NCBI GenBank assembly: GCA_021396245.1
Contig: WNYE01000075.1
Location: 140,969-204,968 of the forward strand
Source of the DNA: Sporothrix humicola
Lineage: Eukaryota; Ascomycota; Sordariomycetes; Ophiostomatales; Ophiostomataceae
DNA: 64,000 bases
Direction of reading: 5' to 3'
The number at the start of each line of letters is the position of its first letter. Positions within the stretch are counted from its first letter, which is position 1. The notes under the pieces were generated by a model. That model searched no databases, was not told the DNA's origin, and saw only the letters and a list, made by a program, of their open reading frames with translations. The position numbers were made by a program, and so were the translations under genes. Positions 42,132-53,195 of the stretch are shown here, piece by piece.

Positions 42132-43541
42132 ATGTCTCGCTACCTGTTGCCTCTGGCTCTGTCCGCCGTCTCGGCGACAGTCCTGCCCCATGCCGCTGCC
42201 GAGCCCGCTGCTGTCGCTGCTCGTGCTCCTGGCACTGCCGGCATGCTCAGCATGCCCATTGTCGAGCGCCGCACATACAAGGGCCCTCCCGTCCGCCGGC
42301 GCAACCTGGCCAACGCCAACGCCCGCCGCGACGACGCCGCCATCCTCTACAACCACACCAACGTCGCCTACATGATCGAGCTCGACATTGGCACGCCCGC
42401 CCAGACCGTCCGTGTCCAGCTCGACACCGGCTCCAACGAGCTCTGGGTCGACCCTGACTGCAGCACCGTCACCACCTCGGCCAGCCGCCAGTTCTGCCGC
42501 TCTCTCGGCACCTATGTCCCCAACGATTCGTCCACCTTTGTTGATCTCGAGGAGGGCACGACCCTGGCCTACGGCCGTGGCCAGGCCGACATTGCCTATG
42601 TCACCGACAGCATTGTCGTCCCCGGCTCCGACAACACCACCCTCAAGAAGGTCCAGTTTGGCGTTGCCACCGCCTCCGAGGACGCCGCCGTCCCCATCCT
42701 GGGTGTCGGCTTCGGCAAGGACTTCAACCTTGACTACAACAACCTCGTTGACGAGCTGTTCGAACAGGGCGTCACCAACTCGCGTGTCCTCTCCGTTGCT
42801 CTGGGGAGTGCCACGTCCGACAGCGGCCGCGACCCTGTCTCGGCCAACATTGGCAACGGCCTCGTCATCTTTGGCGGTGTCGACACCAAGAAGTTCGCCG
42901 GCCCCTTGGTCCAGTACACCAACCTGCCGCCCCAGTCCGACGACCCCGGCCAGCCGTGGCGCTACTGGATCCAGCTCGACTCTGTTGGCTTCACCAAGCC
43001 CGGCAAGACCGAGTCGGACACCATCTCGAGCAGCAGCCTCCCCATTGTCCTTGACAGCGGCTCGTCCCTGAGCTACCTGCCCCAGAACATCATGGACTCG
43101 CTGGCCAAGAGCTTCGGCGTCAAGGCCCAGTCCGACGGCTCGCTGATTGTCGACTGCGACTATGGCAACAAGGGCGGCTACATTGACTTCACCTTTGGCT
43201 CGCTCGTCATCTCCGTGCCCCTGTCCGATTTCATCTGGGAGGCCACCGACGATCTGTGCGCTGTCGGCGCTCTGCCCTCGGAGGAGACCACGGCTCTGCT
43301 GGGCGACACCTTCATGCGCTCCGCCTATGTCGTCTTCGACCAGGACAACCAGAACATCTACATGGCCCAGGCTGCCAACTGCGGCTCCAACGAGCAGGTC
43401 CTGGCCAAGGGCGGTAACTACAGCCTGACTGGCGAGTGCACTGTCTCCCAGAAGTCGGCTGCTGTCGGCGGTCTCGTCCCCATGTCGGCTGCGGCTCTCC
43501 TGGGTCTCGTCGGCATCCAGGCCGTCATGGCTCTGCTGTAA
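42132..43541 (+). CDS. Pepsin-like aspartic protease, yapsin/GPI-anchored type
   Basis: A 469-aa secreted endopeptidase in a single exon, ATG at 42132 (context CAAAATGTC). A signal peptide covers about residues 1-23; a basic propeptide follows, with dibasic sites near 56-58 and 65-66 that suit kexin cleavage. The two catalytic motifs are VQLDTGSNELWV (DTGS 98-101) and VLDSGSSLSYLP (DSGS near 315). The paired Cys and the C-terminal LLGDTFMRSAYVVFD motif are intact. A Ser-rich stretch and a final hydrophobic segment (about 450-469) suggest GPI anchoring, placing it at the plasma membrane or wall. Yapsins process wall and secreted proteins. Codon use is strongly C-ending, so it is probably well expressed. 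No neighbour suggests a more specific role. Confidence 0.94.
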   Translation: MSRYLLPLALSAVSATVLPHAAAEPAAVAARAPGTAGMLSMPIVERRTYKGPPVRRRNLANANARRDDAAILYNHTNVAYMIELDIGTPAQTVRVQLDTGSNELWVDPDCSTVTTSASRQFCRSLGTYVPNDSSTFVDLEEGTTLAYGRGQADIAYVTDSIVVPGSDNTTLKKVQFGVATASEDAAVPILGVGFGKDFNLDYNNLVDELFEQGVTNSRVLSVALGSATSDSGRDPVSANIGNGLVIFGGVDTKKFAGPLVQYTNLPPQSDDPGQPWRYWIQLDSVGFTKPGKTESDTISSSSLPIVLDSGSSLSYLPQNIMDSLAKSFGVKAQSDGSLIVDCDYGNKGGYIDFTFGSLVISVPLSDFIWEATDDLCAVGALPSEETTALLGDTFMRSAYVVFDQDNQNIYMAQAANCGSNEQVLAKGGNYSLTGECTVSQKSAAVGGLVPMSAAALLGLVGIQAVMALL

Positions 43542-43954
43542 ACAAAAAAAATACAGTTAGCAGTCTTTTCTTTCATTGTCAACTCTCATACCACCTAATG
43601 TTGCATCTATCACGATAGAACACGGCTTGGATAACATGGCGTTTCCTTTTGCGTTGCTTTCGTTTTGTTAATGTGTATTGATATCCAAATATTCAAATCA
43701 TATCCAATTAAAATATCCAATCAGATGTTCGATTAAAAAGTCAAGTACAATCAAATTTATACATGAAGTGAATGTGAACATGACGACGTGAAGCAAGAAA
43801 CAAAATACATAGTCACCGACCGCGACACTGGATATCTTGCGTGACGGCGATGTACAAAAGACATGACATAGAAAAACCAAACAGACCAAGAAACCAAAAC
43901 CGGGTTTCTATCTGAACCGTACTACAACGGCACAAATGCATCACCACACCCCAC
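43542..43954. other. Convergent intergenic gap
   Basis: 3' flanks of the protease and the monooxygenase; AT-rich, no gene seen. Confidence 0.5.
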
Positions 43955-45448
43955 TTACAGTTTCTTCTTGTCCGGGACGGCGTAGACCATGCCGTCGCGC
44001 GGGCTGCCCATCAGGTTGTACCACGTATCGAAAAAGTACGTCAGGCCCGTCACCCATGGGTACTTGCCGGACGACATGGGCAGGCGGTCGCGCGCGCTCA
44101 CCAGGTAGCCGGAGCTGTTGGGCAGCGAGGGCAGCTTGGGCAGCTGCTCGCGCGTCTTGGGGTCGACGGTGGGCGTGGCCGAGGTGGCGCCGCGCTTGCG
44201 CATCTCCTTCATCACCGACAGCACCGTCCTAAAGTGTGCGTCGGCGCCCGGTGTCCAGGTGCCCGTCGTGTAGCCGATGATAAAGCACAGGTTGGGCACG
44301 CTCTCGACCATGCAGGAGCGCCAGCTGTAGAGCTTGGTGACGTCAATGGGCTCGCCGTCGATCATGGGGACGCGGCCATTCAGAATCTCGACGTACAGGC
44401 CGGTTGCCGTGATGATCATGTCGGCCGGGATCTCCTCGCCTGTGCCCTTGAGCCGAATACCGGTGGGCGTCACTGTGTCGATGTGGTCCGTCACGATCGT
44501 GCAGTTGTCGGTGCGCAGGGCCTTGAAGAAGTCGGCGTCGGGGCTCATGCACAGCCGCTGCTCAAAGGGGTTGTAGGCGGGCTGGAAGTGGACGTCGACA
44601 TCCAGGTCCTTGGGCAGACGACGCTTTGCCTGGGCACGCAGAACTTTGCGGCCAGCCTTGGGGAAGTTTTGCAGCCACCACACAAACGCCGATTCGATGG
44701 CAATCTGGCGGTACCAATCGATCCAGTCGGCAAGCTTGCGCGGCAGGATGCGCTGCAGCAAATGCGTGATCTTGTCCTTGCGGGGCAGAGCCAAAACATA
44801 GGAAGGGCTGCGCTGCAGCATCGTTGTGTGCTTGGCGACCTTGCCGACGTGCGGCAGCATGGTAATGGCGGTGGCGCCGCTGCCAATGATGACGACGCGC
44901 TTGCCCTCGAGCTTGATGTCGTTGCTCCAGAACTGCGGGTGCACGACCTCGCCCTGGAACTGCTTGATGCCGGGGATGTTGACGGGAAGAGCGTTTTCGT
45001 AGCTGTAGTAACCGGAGCAGTTGATCAGCCACCGCGCCTTGATTGGCGGCAGCGGCTCGCCGGTCTCGGCATTGGTCACGTCCACAGTCCACAGCTGCTC
45101 CTCCGTCGACCACCGGCGGTCGCCGACTTTGCGCTGGAAGCGAATGTGCTTGTCGATGCCGTGGGTCTTGGCAGCGTCCTCAGCGTAGGCTTGCACGAGC
45201 GGTGCATCGGGGAAGTTCATGTCATGTGGCCACGGGTGCCAGGCGAAGCGGAAGACGGTCGCAGACGAGTCGGAGCGGGCGCCAGGGTACTTCCAGAAAG
45301 CCCAAGTGCCGCCAATGATGTTGCGGCCCTCGAGGATGGCGAATTTGGCGTCGGGGATCTGTTGCTTGAGCAGGTAGGCCGAGTTGAGGCCCGACAGGCC
45401 GGCGCCCACGATGAGCACGTCGAGCTCCTCGATGCTTCCGGAGCCCAT
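43955..45448 (-). CDS. Flavin monooxygenase of Baeyer-Villiger type
   Basis: A 497-aa FAD/NADPH oxygenase in one exon, ATG at 45448. The first Rossmann motif VLIVGAGLSGLNSA (11-24) binds FAD and the second, VVIIGSGATAI (185-195), binds NADPH. Between them FQGEVVHPQFW (164-174) matches the BVMO fingerprint F-x-G-x-x-x-H-x-x-x-W. The run IIGGTWAFWKYPGARSDS after the FAD motif is also typical of the EthA-like branch of bacterial and fungal BVMOs. There is no membrane anchor. The enzyme should insert oxygen next to a ketone, giving an ester or lactone. It lies alone between a protease and a long gap, 28 kb from the lactonase cluster, so a pathway link is only speculative. The downstream half is normal in length. 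Confidence 0.9.
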   Translation of the reverse strand: MGSGSIEELDVLIVGAGLSGLNSAYLLKQQIPDAKFAILEGRNIIGGTWAFWKYPGARSDSSATVFRFAWHPWPHDMNFPDAPLVQAYAEDAAKTHGIDKHIRFQRKVGDRRWSTEEQLWTVDVTNAETGEPLPPIKARWLINCSGYYSYENALPVNIPGIKQFQGEVVHPQFWSNDIKLEGKRVVIIGSGATAITMLPHVGKVAKHTTMLQRSPSYVLALPRKDKITHLLQRILPRKLADWIDWYRQIAIESAFVWWLQNFPKAGRKVLRAQAKRRLPKDLDVDVHFQPAYNPFEQRLCMSPDADFFKALRTDNCTIVTDHIDTVTPTGIRLKGTGEEIPADMIITATGLYVEILNGRVPMIDGEPIDVTKLYSWRSCMVESVPNLCFIIGYTTGTWTPGADAHFRTVLSVMKEMRKRGATSATPTVDPKTREQLPKLPSLPNSSGYLVSARDRLPMSSGKYPWVTGLTYFFDTWYNLMGSPRDGMVYAVPDKKKL

Positions 45449-48400
45449 TGTGGTGGTTGTGTGAGTGTTGTTGGACAGAGGGAAAAGAGTAGGAGAGAGA
45501 GAGAAAAAAGTCAGGAGGGGGGAAGAGATGAAAAGGGGTCAATTGATGTTGACAGTCACAGGAGGAAGGAACAGCCTGGTGACGAAGACAGAAAAATGGA
45601 AAGACGTTGAGGCTGAAGCTGGAAAGAGCTATCAAGGGAGAAAATATGATCAAGATTCCAGGTGGCAGGAACGAGGGGACGTCGATGCGGGTCAAGTCCT
45701 TTTAAGGAAAGACCAAAAGGGACCACATATGATGAATGGCTCAGAAAGACATCGGGTTGATCCCGAAAAATCATAAACCTAAATAGACGACCGTGAAGTT
45801 GAAGACGAATCTGTGGAGAGAGGGAGAGCAAGAAAAATATGGTCGGTCGTGGTATGTCGTATTACCTTGGCGGTCTTCTTAGCAGAGTCGCAGAGTCGCA
45901 TGGCAGAGTCTCATTTTTTTCACATGCCGTTGGGGTAGGATTTTCGGATGGGGACAAGCACAATGGGGAGAGCTGGGTTGTAGCTTCCAGGGGAGCATGG
46001 GCCAATACGGGCTGGAACGATGAGCAAAAAGACACCAACAAGACAGCAAGGACCCACAATTGAGCAGCAACTAGCGGCTCAAAATAGGAAGGGACGAACG
46101 ATAATTCCAGCGCACGCAGGAGGCGGGTGTTGTCGGCAGCCGCAAAAGTGAAGGAAAGAGCGGTCTCTCGAAACGTACGACGAGATACGAATGGATGCGC
46201 AAAGGCTACAAAACGAGTATCTATTCTGCAGAGAACCAGTTAAGGTTACTTTGCTCGGAAAAAGCTCGCGAAGAATACAACTGACGTCGCAACGATGCTT
46301 CGGTTTCCTTATCGCTTTCTTATCTTGCCGCGCAAACTGTAACATCGCTGGTTCATCATCCAGTCACCAGTCGCGTACTGACCCTTCTTTTCTTCCTTTC
46401 TTCTTCTCCAGACCCCATGTTTTCTCTTATTGTTGCCTGTTTGAGTGTATCTCCCGGCCTGTCGCCCCTCCGGACCACGCACAAAAGAACTAACAACCAG
46501 TGACGTGACTGGCCAGAAAGGTGCTAACCCTCAGGACTCTCGTGTCTTCCCCTCATTTTTGATGTCTGGATTTGGCGTTTGTCTGGGGAAATTCCAGACA
46601 AACACCAAAATGGAGTCTAGAGAAGCCTCGGCTCAGATTTGCCCCCACGAATTCCCCTCGAATTCCCCTGCTTAGCAGCAGATGGAAGATCAAAGGGACA
46701 CTAAATAATTACGAACAGCGTGCTAGCTGAAAGTCGCCCACTTCGTACGGACATTTGACGGTCCAATCGCCATTAAGAGCAGACGTTATTGTGGACTACA
46801 GACGCCAGACAACAGACGAGTTGACCACCAACTGACATTGTAAGACAGACGTCAATTCTGGACTGAGGGGCGAATCGTCACACATGTCAGCCTGGAAGGC
46901 TGAAAGAGCTTATTATCGACTGCATTCGGCTTGCTGTTGTCCCGATTGCAGCCCTTTTTCTACAGAAAGGGACGCTGTGAGTGCTTTAAATGCTTTTGGA
47001 GTGTAAAGGAGGGCAGAGTGATTAACCACTCGCGTCTAAATGTTCGTAGAGTGGTAAAGTGGTCGCATTCGTTATCGTTCTCGGCGAGGGCCCAATATTG
47101 ATCTGCGGAGAAGCTGAAGATGTAGAAAGAAATGCAAATAATTGCAGACCAGGACGCAGACAAAGTTACACTAACGTTGAAACCGGCCGACGGGCATGAG
47201 AATGCTGTCAGATGTGACGTTGGCGAGTACTTATTTACCCCGTGCCGACGGACTGGTACTTTCGTCTCAAATGTCAAGGTAGTGCCACTTCGTCGACTCT
47301 CTGAACTGGGAGGGGAGAACACGTGGCCGTTGCTGTTTAATCCGACTGCAATCGGGAGAAACCTGAACGGATTCGGGCGCAGATCCGGTCCGCGAACCCC
47401 ACTTATTCTTCCGGTAGATATCGAATTCCGGGGTTCTTTCAGATATCAAAAACCGGGATGTCCACCACTCACAAGAAACTTTGTCATGATTTTCTCATTT
47501 TTGCAGCAATACAGTCTTTTTGTCGTTGGATGAATGCACTCCTTCATCGTCTGTTGAGGAGGATTGTGAGAATACGAAGCACGGCAATTCTGATACCATT
47601 TTCCGCTGCATGGCCCCATAAGGATGAAGTTTTGAATGTTGAATTTTGTCTGATTGGTGCAGGCTGTCAGATATCAATTGGCGGTCAGCTCCGCTGCGAC
47701 GTTAGAGGCTCTCGATTGAGGGATTGTTGGGAAGTCCAGTTCAATTTATTTTAGAGTGCTGACAGGAACGGAACGTACGAATCCATCGCGCAATTTATCG
47801 TCCAATTTACGGCCAGGAACCGAGCCAGCGAATCAACAAGAAGAGGGTGCAAAATTATCGAGAATGAATTTTTTTTTTTAAGAAAAGTAAAAAAAATATC
47901 AGCAGAGTGAGCCGCAAAAATGCGAACCGTCGGACACAAAAACAACGACTATTCCGGTGGATTTCCCGATTAGAGAGAGTGCCATCATCACAGAATAATG
48001 ACAATATCAATGGAAGGCCAAATGTGGACATTGATAAATGATGGCTTACAGCGTCGTGGCGATACTCAATATTTATTTTGAGCGATATTGGTACTGAATC
48101 CAAAGAGACAGCCCGACCACCACTGGCAACCCTGATCAAAACAGCTTCGATGATTGCTTCTTCTCCGAGAACCACGTGGGAGGACAACATGTGGTTGGTT
48201 ATTGCGCACAGAATTGTTCTCGAATAATATAAGCCATTACTGGAAGCGACGGAGAGAGCTGCTCGAAATCAAATGTCAAACCGAGGGCGATTTGGACGAT
48301 CAAAATCTATGCCAAGACAAGAAAATGCTGCCACGTGTGAGCCGAGTAGTATTGGGGGCTTCTGACATCGAAAATCAATAGAACTGCGGAGTACTCCATA

Positions 48401-50321
48401 TGTGAATGGATGCTTCTGTAGTTGTGGCGGCACACTCACATATCACGGAATATTCTTGCGAGGTTTCACCGAGTACAACGACTTTGTAAACCGTAATATG
48501 TCTACGATGCCTCACGGTGAGTGTGGGACCGAATGACGAACGACGGCACCGTTTAAGCAACCCATCCTGAGCACTCGTAAGGACATCGAGGAAGACAGAA
48601 TATGATGCAGGGGAGATGGGAATATTTACTGTGTGAGCGTACGCCGGTGTTGCAAAGCGAGACAAACAATATCGCGTTGTAATATCGCGTGGATTCCTCT
48701 GTATTGCATGTATGCATGCAGCAAGAAAAGGAGATGATAAACAGGGACGTCGATGACAAAGATGGGCAAAGAAAACGTGGTCGAGGAGGAGGGTGAGAAG
48801 AACAATAGGAGAGTTGGATACTGTGGACTGGTGAGACAGTTTGGAAGCGATACTGCACGACCAAGGGATGCAATAGCAAAGTCAGAAAAAAGGAAAGAAC
48901 CTCGAAAAGCAGAAAGAACAACATGAGTGGTCAACGTCGAGTTGAAGCGAGACATTCTGAGAGGGATGTGCACCTGCAATTGCCACTTCGGGGCCGTTAC
49001 AGCGGGACGGGTCCACTATGATCTCCCCTTGCGCCGCTCCGCTGGAACAAGATCCCCCAGTTCACTAAAATATCCCCTAAAATGCTCCCCAAAGCCCCTG
49101 CCCCTTGCGTCGTGGGCTCGGTTTTGTCGGGAGGTGACGTCCACTAACTAGCACTAGCATCCACTAAAACGGCAGTCAGTTTACTGTCTCCCACCCATCT
49201 CGAAAAGCTACGAGCAATCACAGCAGACGAGGCAAGTCCAGCTGAATGCCCCTGCTTTGTCCTGCTTTTGTCCTGAAGCTATTCCAAGGCGAGTAAAGTG
49301 AGTAGGGGTGGATGCACGGCTGACATCCGTCTTGTTGGCTTTTATTTTCTCTTCATTTTGTCTGCTTTCTTTTCTTCCTTGATTGTAAAGGCTTCCCTGG
49401 CCGTTTTCATCACACTCGTCACATTGTGAAATGACGGTTGAAAAGAAGAGGAAAAGATGGACAAAAAGCATGGCAGAAAAAGGAAGCAACAGAGAAGAAA
49501 ACGAGGTGAAAAAAAGAAAGAAACAACCACGCCCAAGCACCAACAGCTTTCCACCTGCATGATCGACATTGGCGTTTCCTCTTTCAACGGTCGAGCTGAA
49601 CTTTTGGGACTCCTGCATAACCTGACTTTCGAAGCACAATGCAAGGGAGACAGAGACAGACAGACAGACTGTTCGAGGTTGACCAAGAAGCACACTAAAC
49701 ATGATGCTCACTTCTGCCTACCCAGTAAAGGCTGACATCTCCCTCTGATACATCTGTGAAAACGCGATTCGCGGTGGTGCACAGCATCCTGCAAGTCTGA
49801 CTGAATATTGATATCGCTGTCGACTTTGCCGATTTTGTCCTTTTGTTTGTGTGACGAGGGATGGAATCGCGTTCCGCACTTTCGGTGTCTCTCCTCTCTG
49901 TCTTGTCGTCTCGGATGTCTCGTTTTGTTGTCTCTCGTCGTGTTTTTCGTAGTCTTCGTCTTTCCACCCCTTGCTGCCATGCCTGCCGGCCACGCGGACC
50001 ATCTTTCTGGTGTTTCTTTTTCTTGATACCCCCTCTTCCCCTTTCTTTTGCCATTTGTCTCAGTCTGACCCATCTCATATAAACGGGTGTTCATCTGTCA
50101 CCCTCTCGTCACACAAAGCTTTTTCTCCTCATTCTGTCTTTTGTCAACGTCTTTTTTCTCTCTTTTCTTTCCATCGTCTTCCTTTCTTCTTCCATTCTTC
50201 TTCCTTCATTCTTCTGTCTCTTCTTTCTTCATCTTGTGATCGCCAGACGATCACTTGACGTCCTCGAGTCTTCTTACCTCTCCTTCTTACCTTTCCTCTT
50301 CTTTCTCCTTTTCACCACAAA
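45449..50321. other. Intergenic region, 4.9 kb
   Basis: The largest gap of the window. No frame has a recognisable domain and composition changes irregularly. A TATA-like TATAAA lies at 50078-50083, and a C/T-rich stretch from about 50090 to 50320 leads to the methyltransferase start. Confidence 0.45.
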
Positions 50322-51227
50322 ATGTTCAACTTTTCTAGCCTCACGAAGCCCTTTGCGGCCTTTATCGCCTTCCTCTCGAACCTCATATCTCGCACGCCAC
50401 GCGCACGCAACACATCGGAACCTGCCTCGGAAGTCTCACAAGTTGGCAAGGATGGCAAAGAAATCTCGCCAGACGCTGTCGCCGCCGCCAAAACTGCCGT
50501 TGCCGCTTCCGAGTCCGAGTCTGAGCCAGAAGAGCAGCAGAAAAGCCTGACGGCCGCCGAAGCTTTTGACAGCGTCGGCCCTGCCTACGAAGACGCCTTT
50601 GCCGGACTTCCGACCCAGGCCAACGCCATCAACTGGCTGGTTGACCGCCTGAAGGAGAACAAGATTGAACGCGGCCAGATTGTCGACGTCGGCTGCGGCA
50701 CGGGCCGTCCTGCCTGCAGTGTGCTCGCCGACGCCGGCCACGACGTGCTTGGCATCGACATTTCCGAGGCCATGCTGACCGCCGCCCGCGAACGCGTGCC
50801 CAATGCCCGCTTCGAGCTGATGGACGTCCGCGCGTACATTGAGCGCCAGACCGCGGCCGGCCACCAGAACTCGCTCGACGCCGCCACCGTCTTTTTCTCG
50901 CTGATTGCCGGCGTCACGCAGGACGACATCCGCGCTGTCCTGGCCGGCCTGGCCACACTCATCAAGCCCGGCGGCTTTTTGGTGTTCTCGACGGTCCCCA
51001 TCCCCGTCAACAATGCCGCCATCAAGTGGATGGGCCGCCCCGTCGTCGTGTCGAGCCTGTCGCCCGAAGAGGGCGTTGCTGCTGTCAAGGCGGCCGGTCT
51101 GGAGGTCAAGTACGACGCCGTCACCAAGTTTACGCCGCGCGGCGCCGAGGCGGGCATCTGCAAGGCCGACGAGATCTGGGAGGAGTCGCACCTGTTTGTC
51201 TATGCACAGAAGCCGGTCGCAGCATAA
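50322..51227 (+). CDS. SAM-dependent methyltransferase (class I, Methyltransf_25-like)
   Basis: A 301-aa enzyme in one exon, ATG 50322 (context CAAAATG). Motif I is IVDVGCGTGRP (120-130); the acidic end of strand 2 is LGIDISEAML (143-152), and later strands read ARFELMDVRAY and LIKPGGFLVFSTV. This is the seven-strand Rossmann fold of class I methyltransferases. The first 75 residues are poorly conserved: a hydrophobic segment (8-23), then a Ser/Glu-rich linker, which may be a membrane or organelle-targeting region. The substrate-binding part shows nothing specific, so it could methylate a small molecule or a quinone-like compound. It stands alone with more than 3.5 kb of non-coding DNA on both sides. 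Confidence 0.87.
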   Translation: MFNFSSLTKPFAAFIAFLSNLISRTPRARNTSEPASEVSQVGKDGKEISPDAVAAAKTAVAASESESEPEEQQKSLTAAEAFDSVGPAYEDAFAGLPTQANAINWLVDRLKENKIERGQIVDVGCGTGRPACSVLADAGHDVLGIDISEAMLTAARERVPNARFELMDVRAYIERQTAAGHQNSLDAATVFFSLIAGVTQDDIRAVLAGLATLIKPGGFLVFSTVPIPVNNAAIKWMGRPVVVSSLSPEEGVAAVKAAGLEVKYDAVTKFTPRGAEAGICKADEIWEESHLFVYAQKPVAA

Positions 51228-51629
51228 ATGCACTCAAAACACTCGAGCGAAGCGAGAGTGAGTGCAACAAGGGAAACTCTGGAAGACATGATTGAATGTT
51301 GGAGGAAAAGGATGTCGACTAGCGAAGTGTACGATGAGATCTGGAGACGAGACGAAAAGAGAGACGTGGGAATCAAGACGCGTTTTAATAAAGAGGAAAA
51401 TGAAGGAAGGCGACGATTTGACTATCAGGATACGATACCGAAGTGTGTTTGCTACTTTGCTTACTGTACTTTTGCACGCCTGCACTCTTGCATTTAATGT
51501 GATTTACTGCTATTTGTATTACGTGGACTGCCGTCTTTCCGTCCTCTTCTCAAATGATACCGCGATGTGACATCCTTGCTCAGTTGATGCACGAACTGAT
51601 TCGTTAGCTCAAGATATTCACTGCAATCC

Positions 51630-51646
51630 TACCCCAGACTGGGGTA
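51630..51646. repeat. Perfect inverted repeat of the TACCCCAG octamer
   Basis: TACCCCAG, one A, then CTGGGGTA: a 17-bp palindrome made of the same octamer as in the region A promoters. No gene start is evident nearby. Confidence 0.8.
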
Positions 51647-53152
51647 TCAGGATATCGTTTGCAGTTGAGCACTGAGTATGCGTACACAATACTGCTTTTG
51701 TCGAGTTCACATTCGGCAGTTGCCAAGTCAAAGCTGGTGGCGACTGAAAAGACGTCTCGTACTCAGAATAGCACAGCGAAGAGGAACAAACACAGGCGGC
51801 GGAAAAGAAGACGTCCGAGGGCGTGGTCAAGGTCAGTGTAAAAAGGTGAGTAAAAGGCAAATATGTGTTTTGAAAGGGTGCGTTGGAGAGTCTCCCATCT
51901 ATATACTGGAAGTCCGGAAAACAGACACATCTGTTGGTGGCGTTTTGATGGTTCAATGTCCCCCAAAACATTGCTGTTTTGACAGCTTTGTTAGCGGCAA
52001 GGGGAAGTTGATCTTCCGGGACCAACAGTTTGGCGTTACTTTGGCGTTTCCGCTTCTCCGCATCTTCCCCATACCGAGTACAAAATGCAGAGACCCCAGA
52101 TGACTGAGGGTTGGAAGACGAGAAGAGAAAACGAGCGAGAAACCACCGCAAAAAATTAGCGAGGATCAAACTGAAATCATGCCATCGACGGCAAACGATT
52201 TCAATCGTCAAAGAAGCAAAAGCCACGATAATTCAACACTTCTTTTCTCTCTCATTCTTTCCATTTCAACAACTTCCAGCACATGCCCTTCTCCTCTCCT
52301 TTTTTCGCCTTTACTTTCAACGCCAAGCATCGTTAGCTGCGGAGAAAGGCCACCGAAACGGCGTGTCGGTAGCCCGGCCATACATTTTATCACTTCTCCG
52401 CAATCCCGACATACCGTAGTGAGGGTGAAGTAACATTGTACTCCGTAGTAATGGTGAAAGTGAAGCAAAGGTGTATTTTGTGCCGTTGTGCCGTCTTTCG
52501 TGCCTGTCCGTGCGCTGTACTGCTATCTTGGAGTGCGCTCCGTCTCGTGGCGTTTGCGGAAATGGCTCCCCAAATCATGCAGACTTTTGCAGACGACGAC
52601 GACGGCTCGCTCTTCCTTGTCCGCCACAACGTGGCCCAGAAGAAGAAAGATTGCCCAAAGAGGAAATCTTCCTGCACGCTCCCAAAGAAGAAAAGAAGAA
52701 GAAACGGGAGTGGTGTGAAGGGTGAGTGATGGCAGGGATGGATGGAGAGGCTAATGGGGGTTGAAAGGTCGACTAAAGAGCCAGAAGACGAGACAAAACG
52801 AAAGAAAAGGAGCCAGAAAGAGTGAAAAGGCACGACTGGAGGTGACATGATCTCACAGTATATAAATATAATTCGTGAAACATCTCCCGAGCGAACGGAT
52901 TCGCGCCAGGGAGCGCCAGGGAACGCCAGGAAGTGACAGGGACCGAGATAAGTCGACATTAGGTCGGCGGGCCTGTGCCGTCTGTCTTGCAGATTTGGGC
53001 AGATTTGGAGCATGGCGTCTGGAAAACGAACCTCCCCTTGCCAGACGACATCCCCAAAGGCAGTCTAGACGGACATCGCGCGGACGAAATGTTGGAGAAG
53101 GACGACTAAAAGGGACAGAAAGGGTTAGAGACGCGGAAAGGCAGGAGGAAAG

Positions 53153-53195
53153 GGGGACATGAGCAAAGAGGACATGAGCAAGGGGGACATGAGCA
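53153..53195. repeat. Three imperfect 15-bp tandem copies
   Basis: Units of GGGGACATGAGCAAA type with one or two changes, in non-coding DNA. Confidence 0.75.

Noticed and set aside
44234..45610. A 458-codon plus-strand frame opposite the BVMO
   Set aside because: Shadow frame; the minus strand holds both Rossmann motifs and the BVMO fingerprint.
51618..52226. A 202-codon minus ORF
   Set aside because: No domain, no signal or consistent codon bias, and it includes the palindrome.
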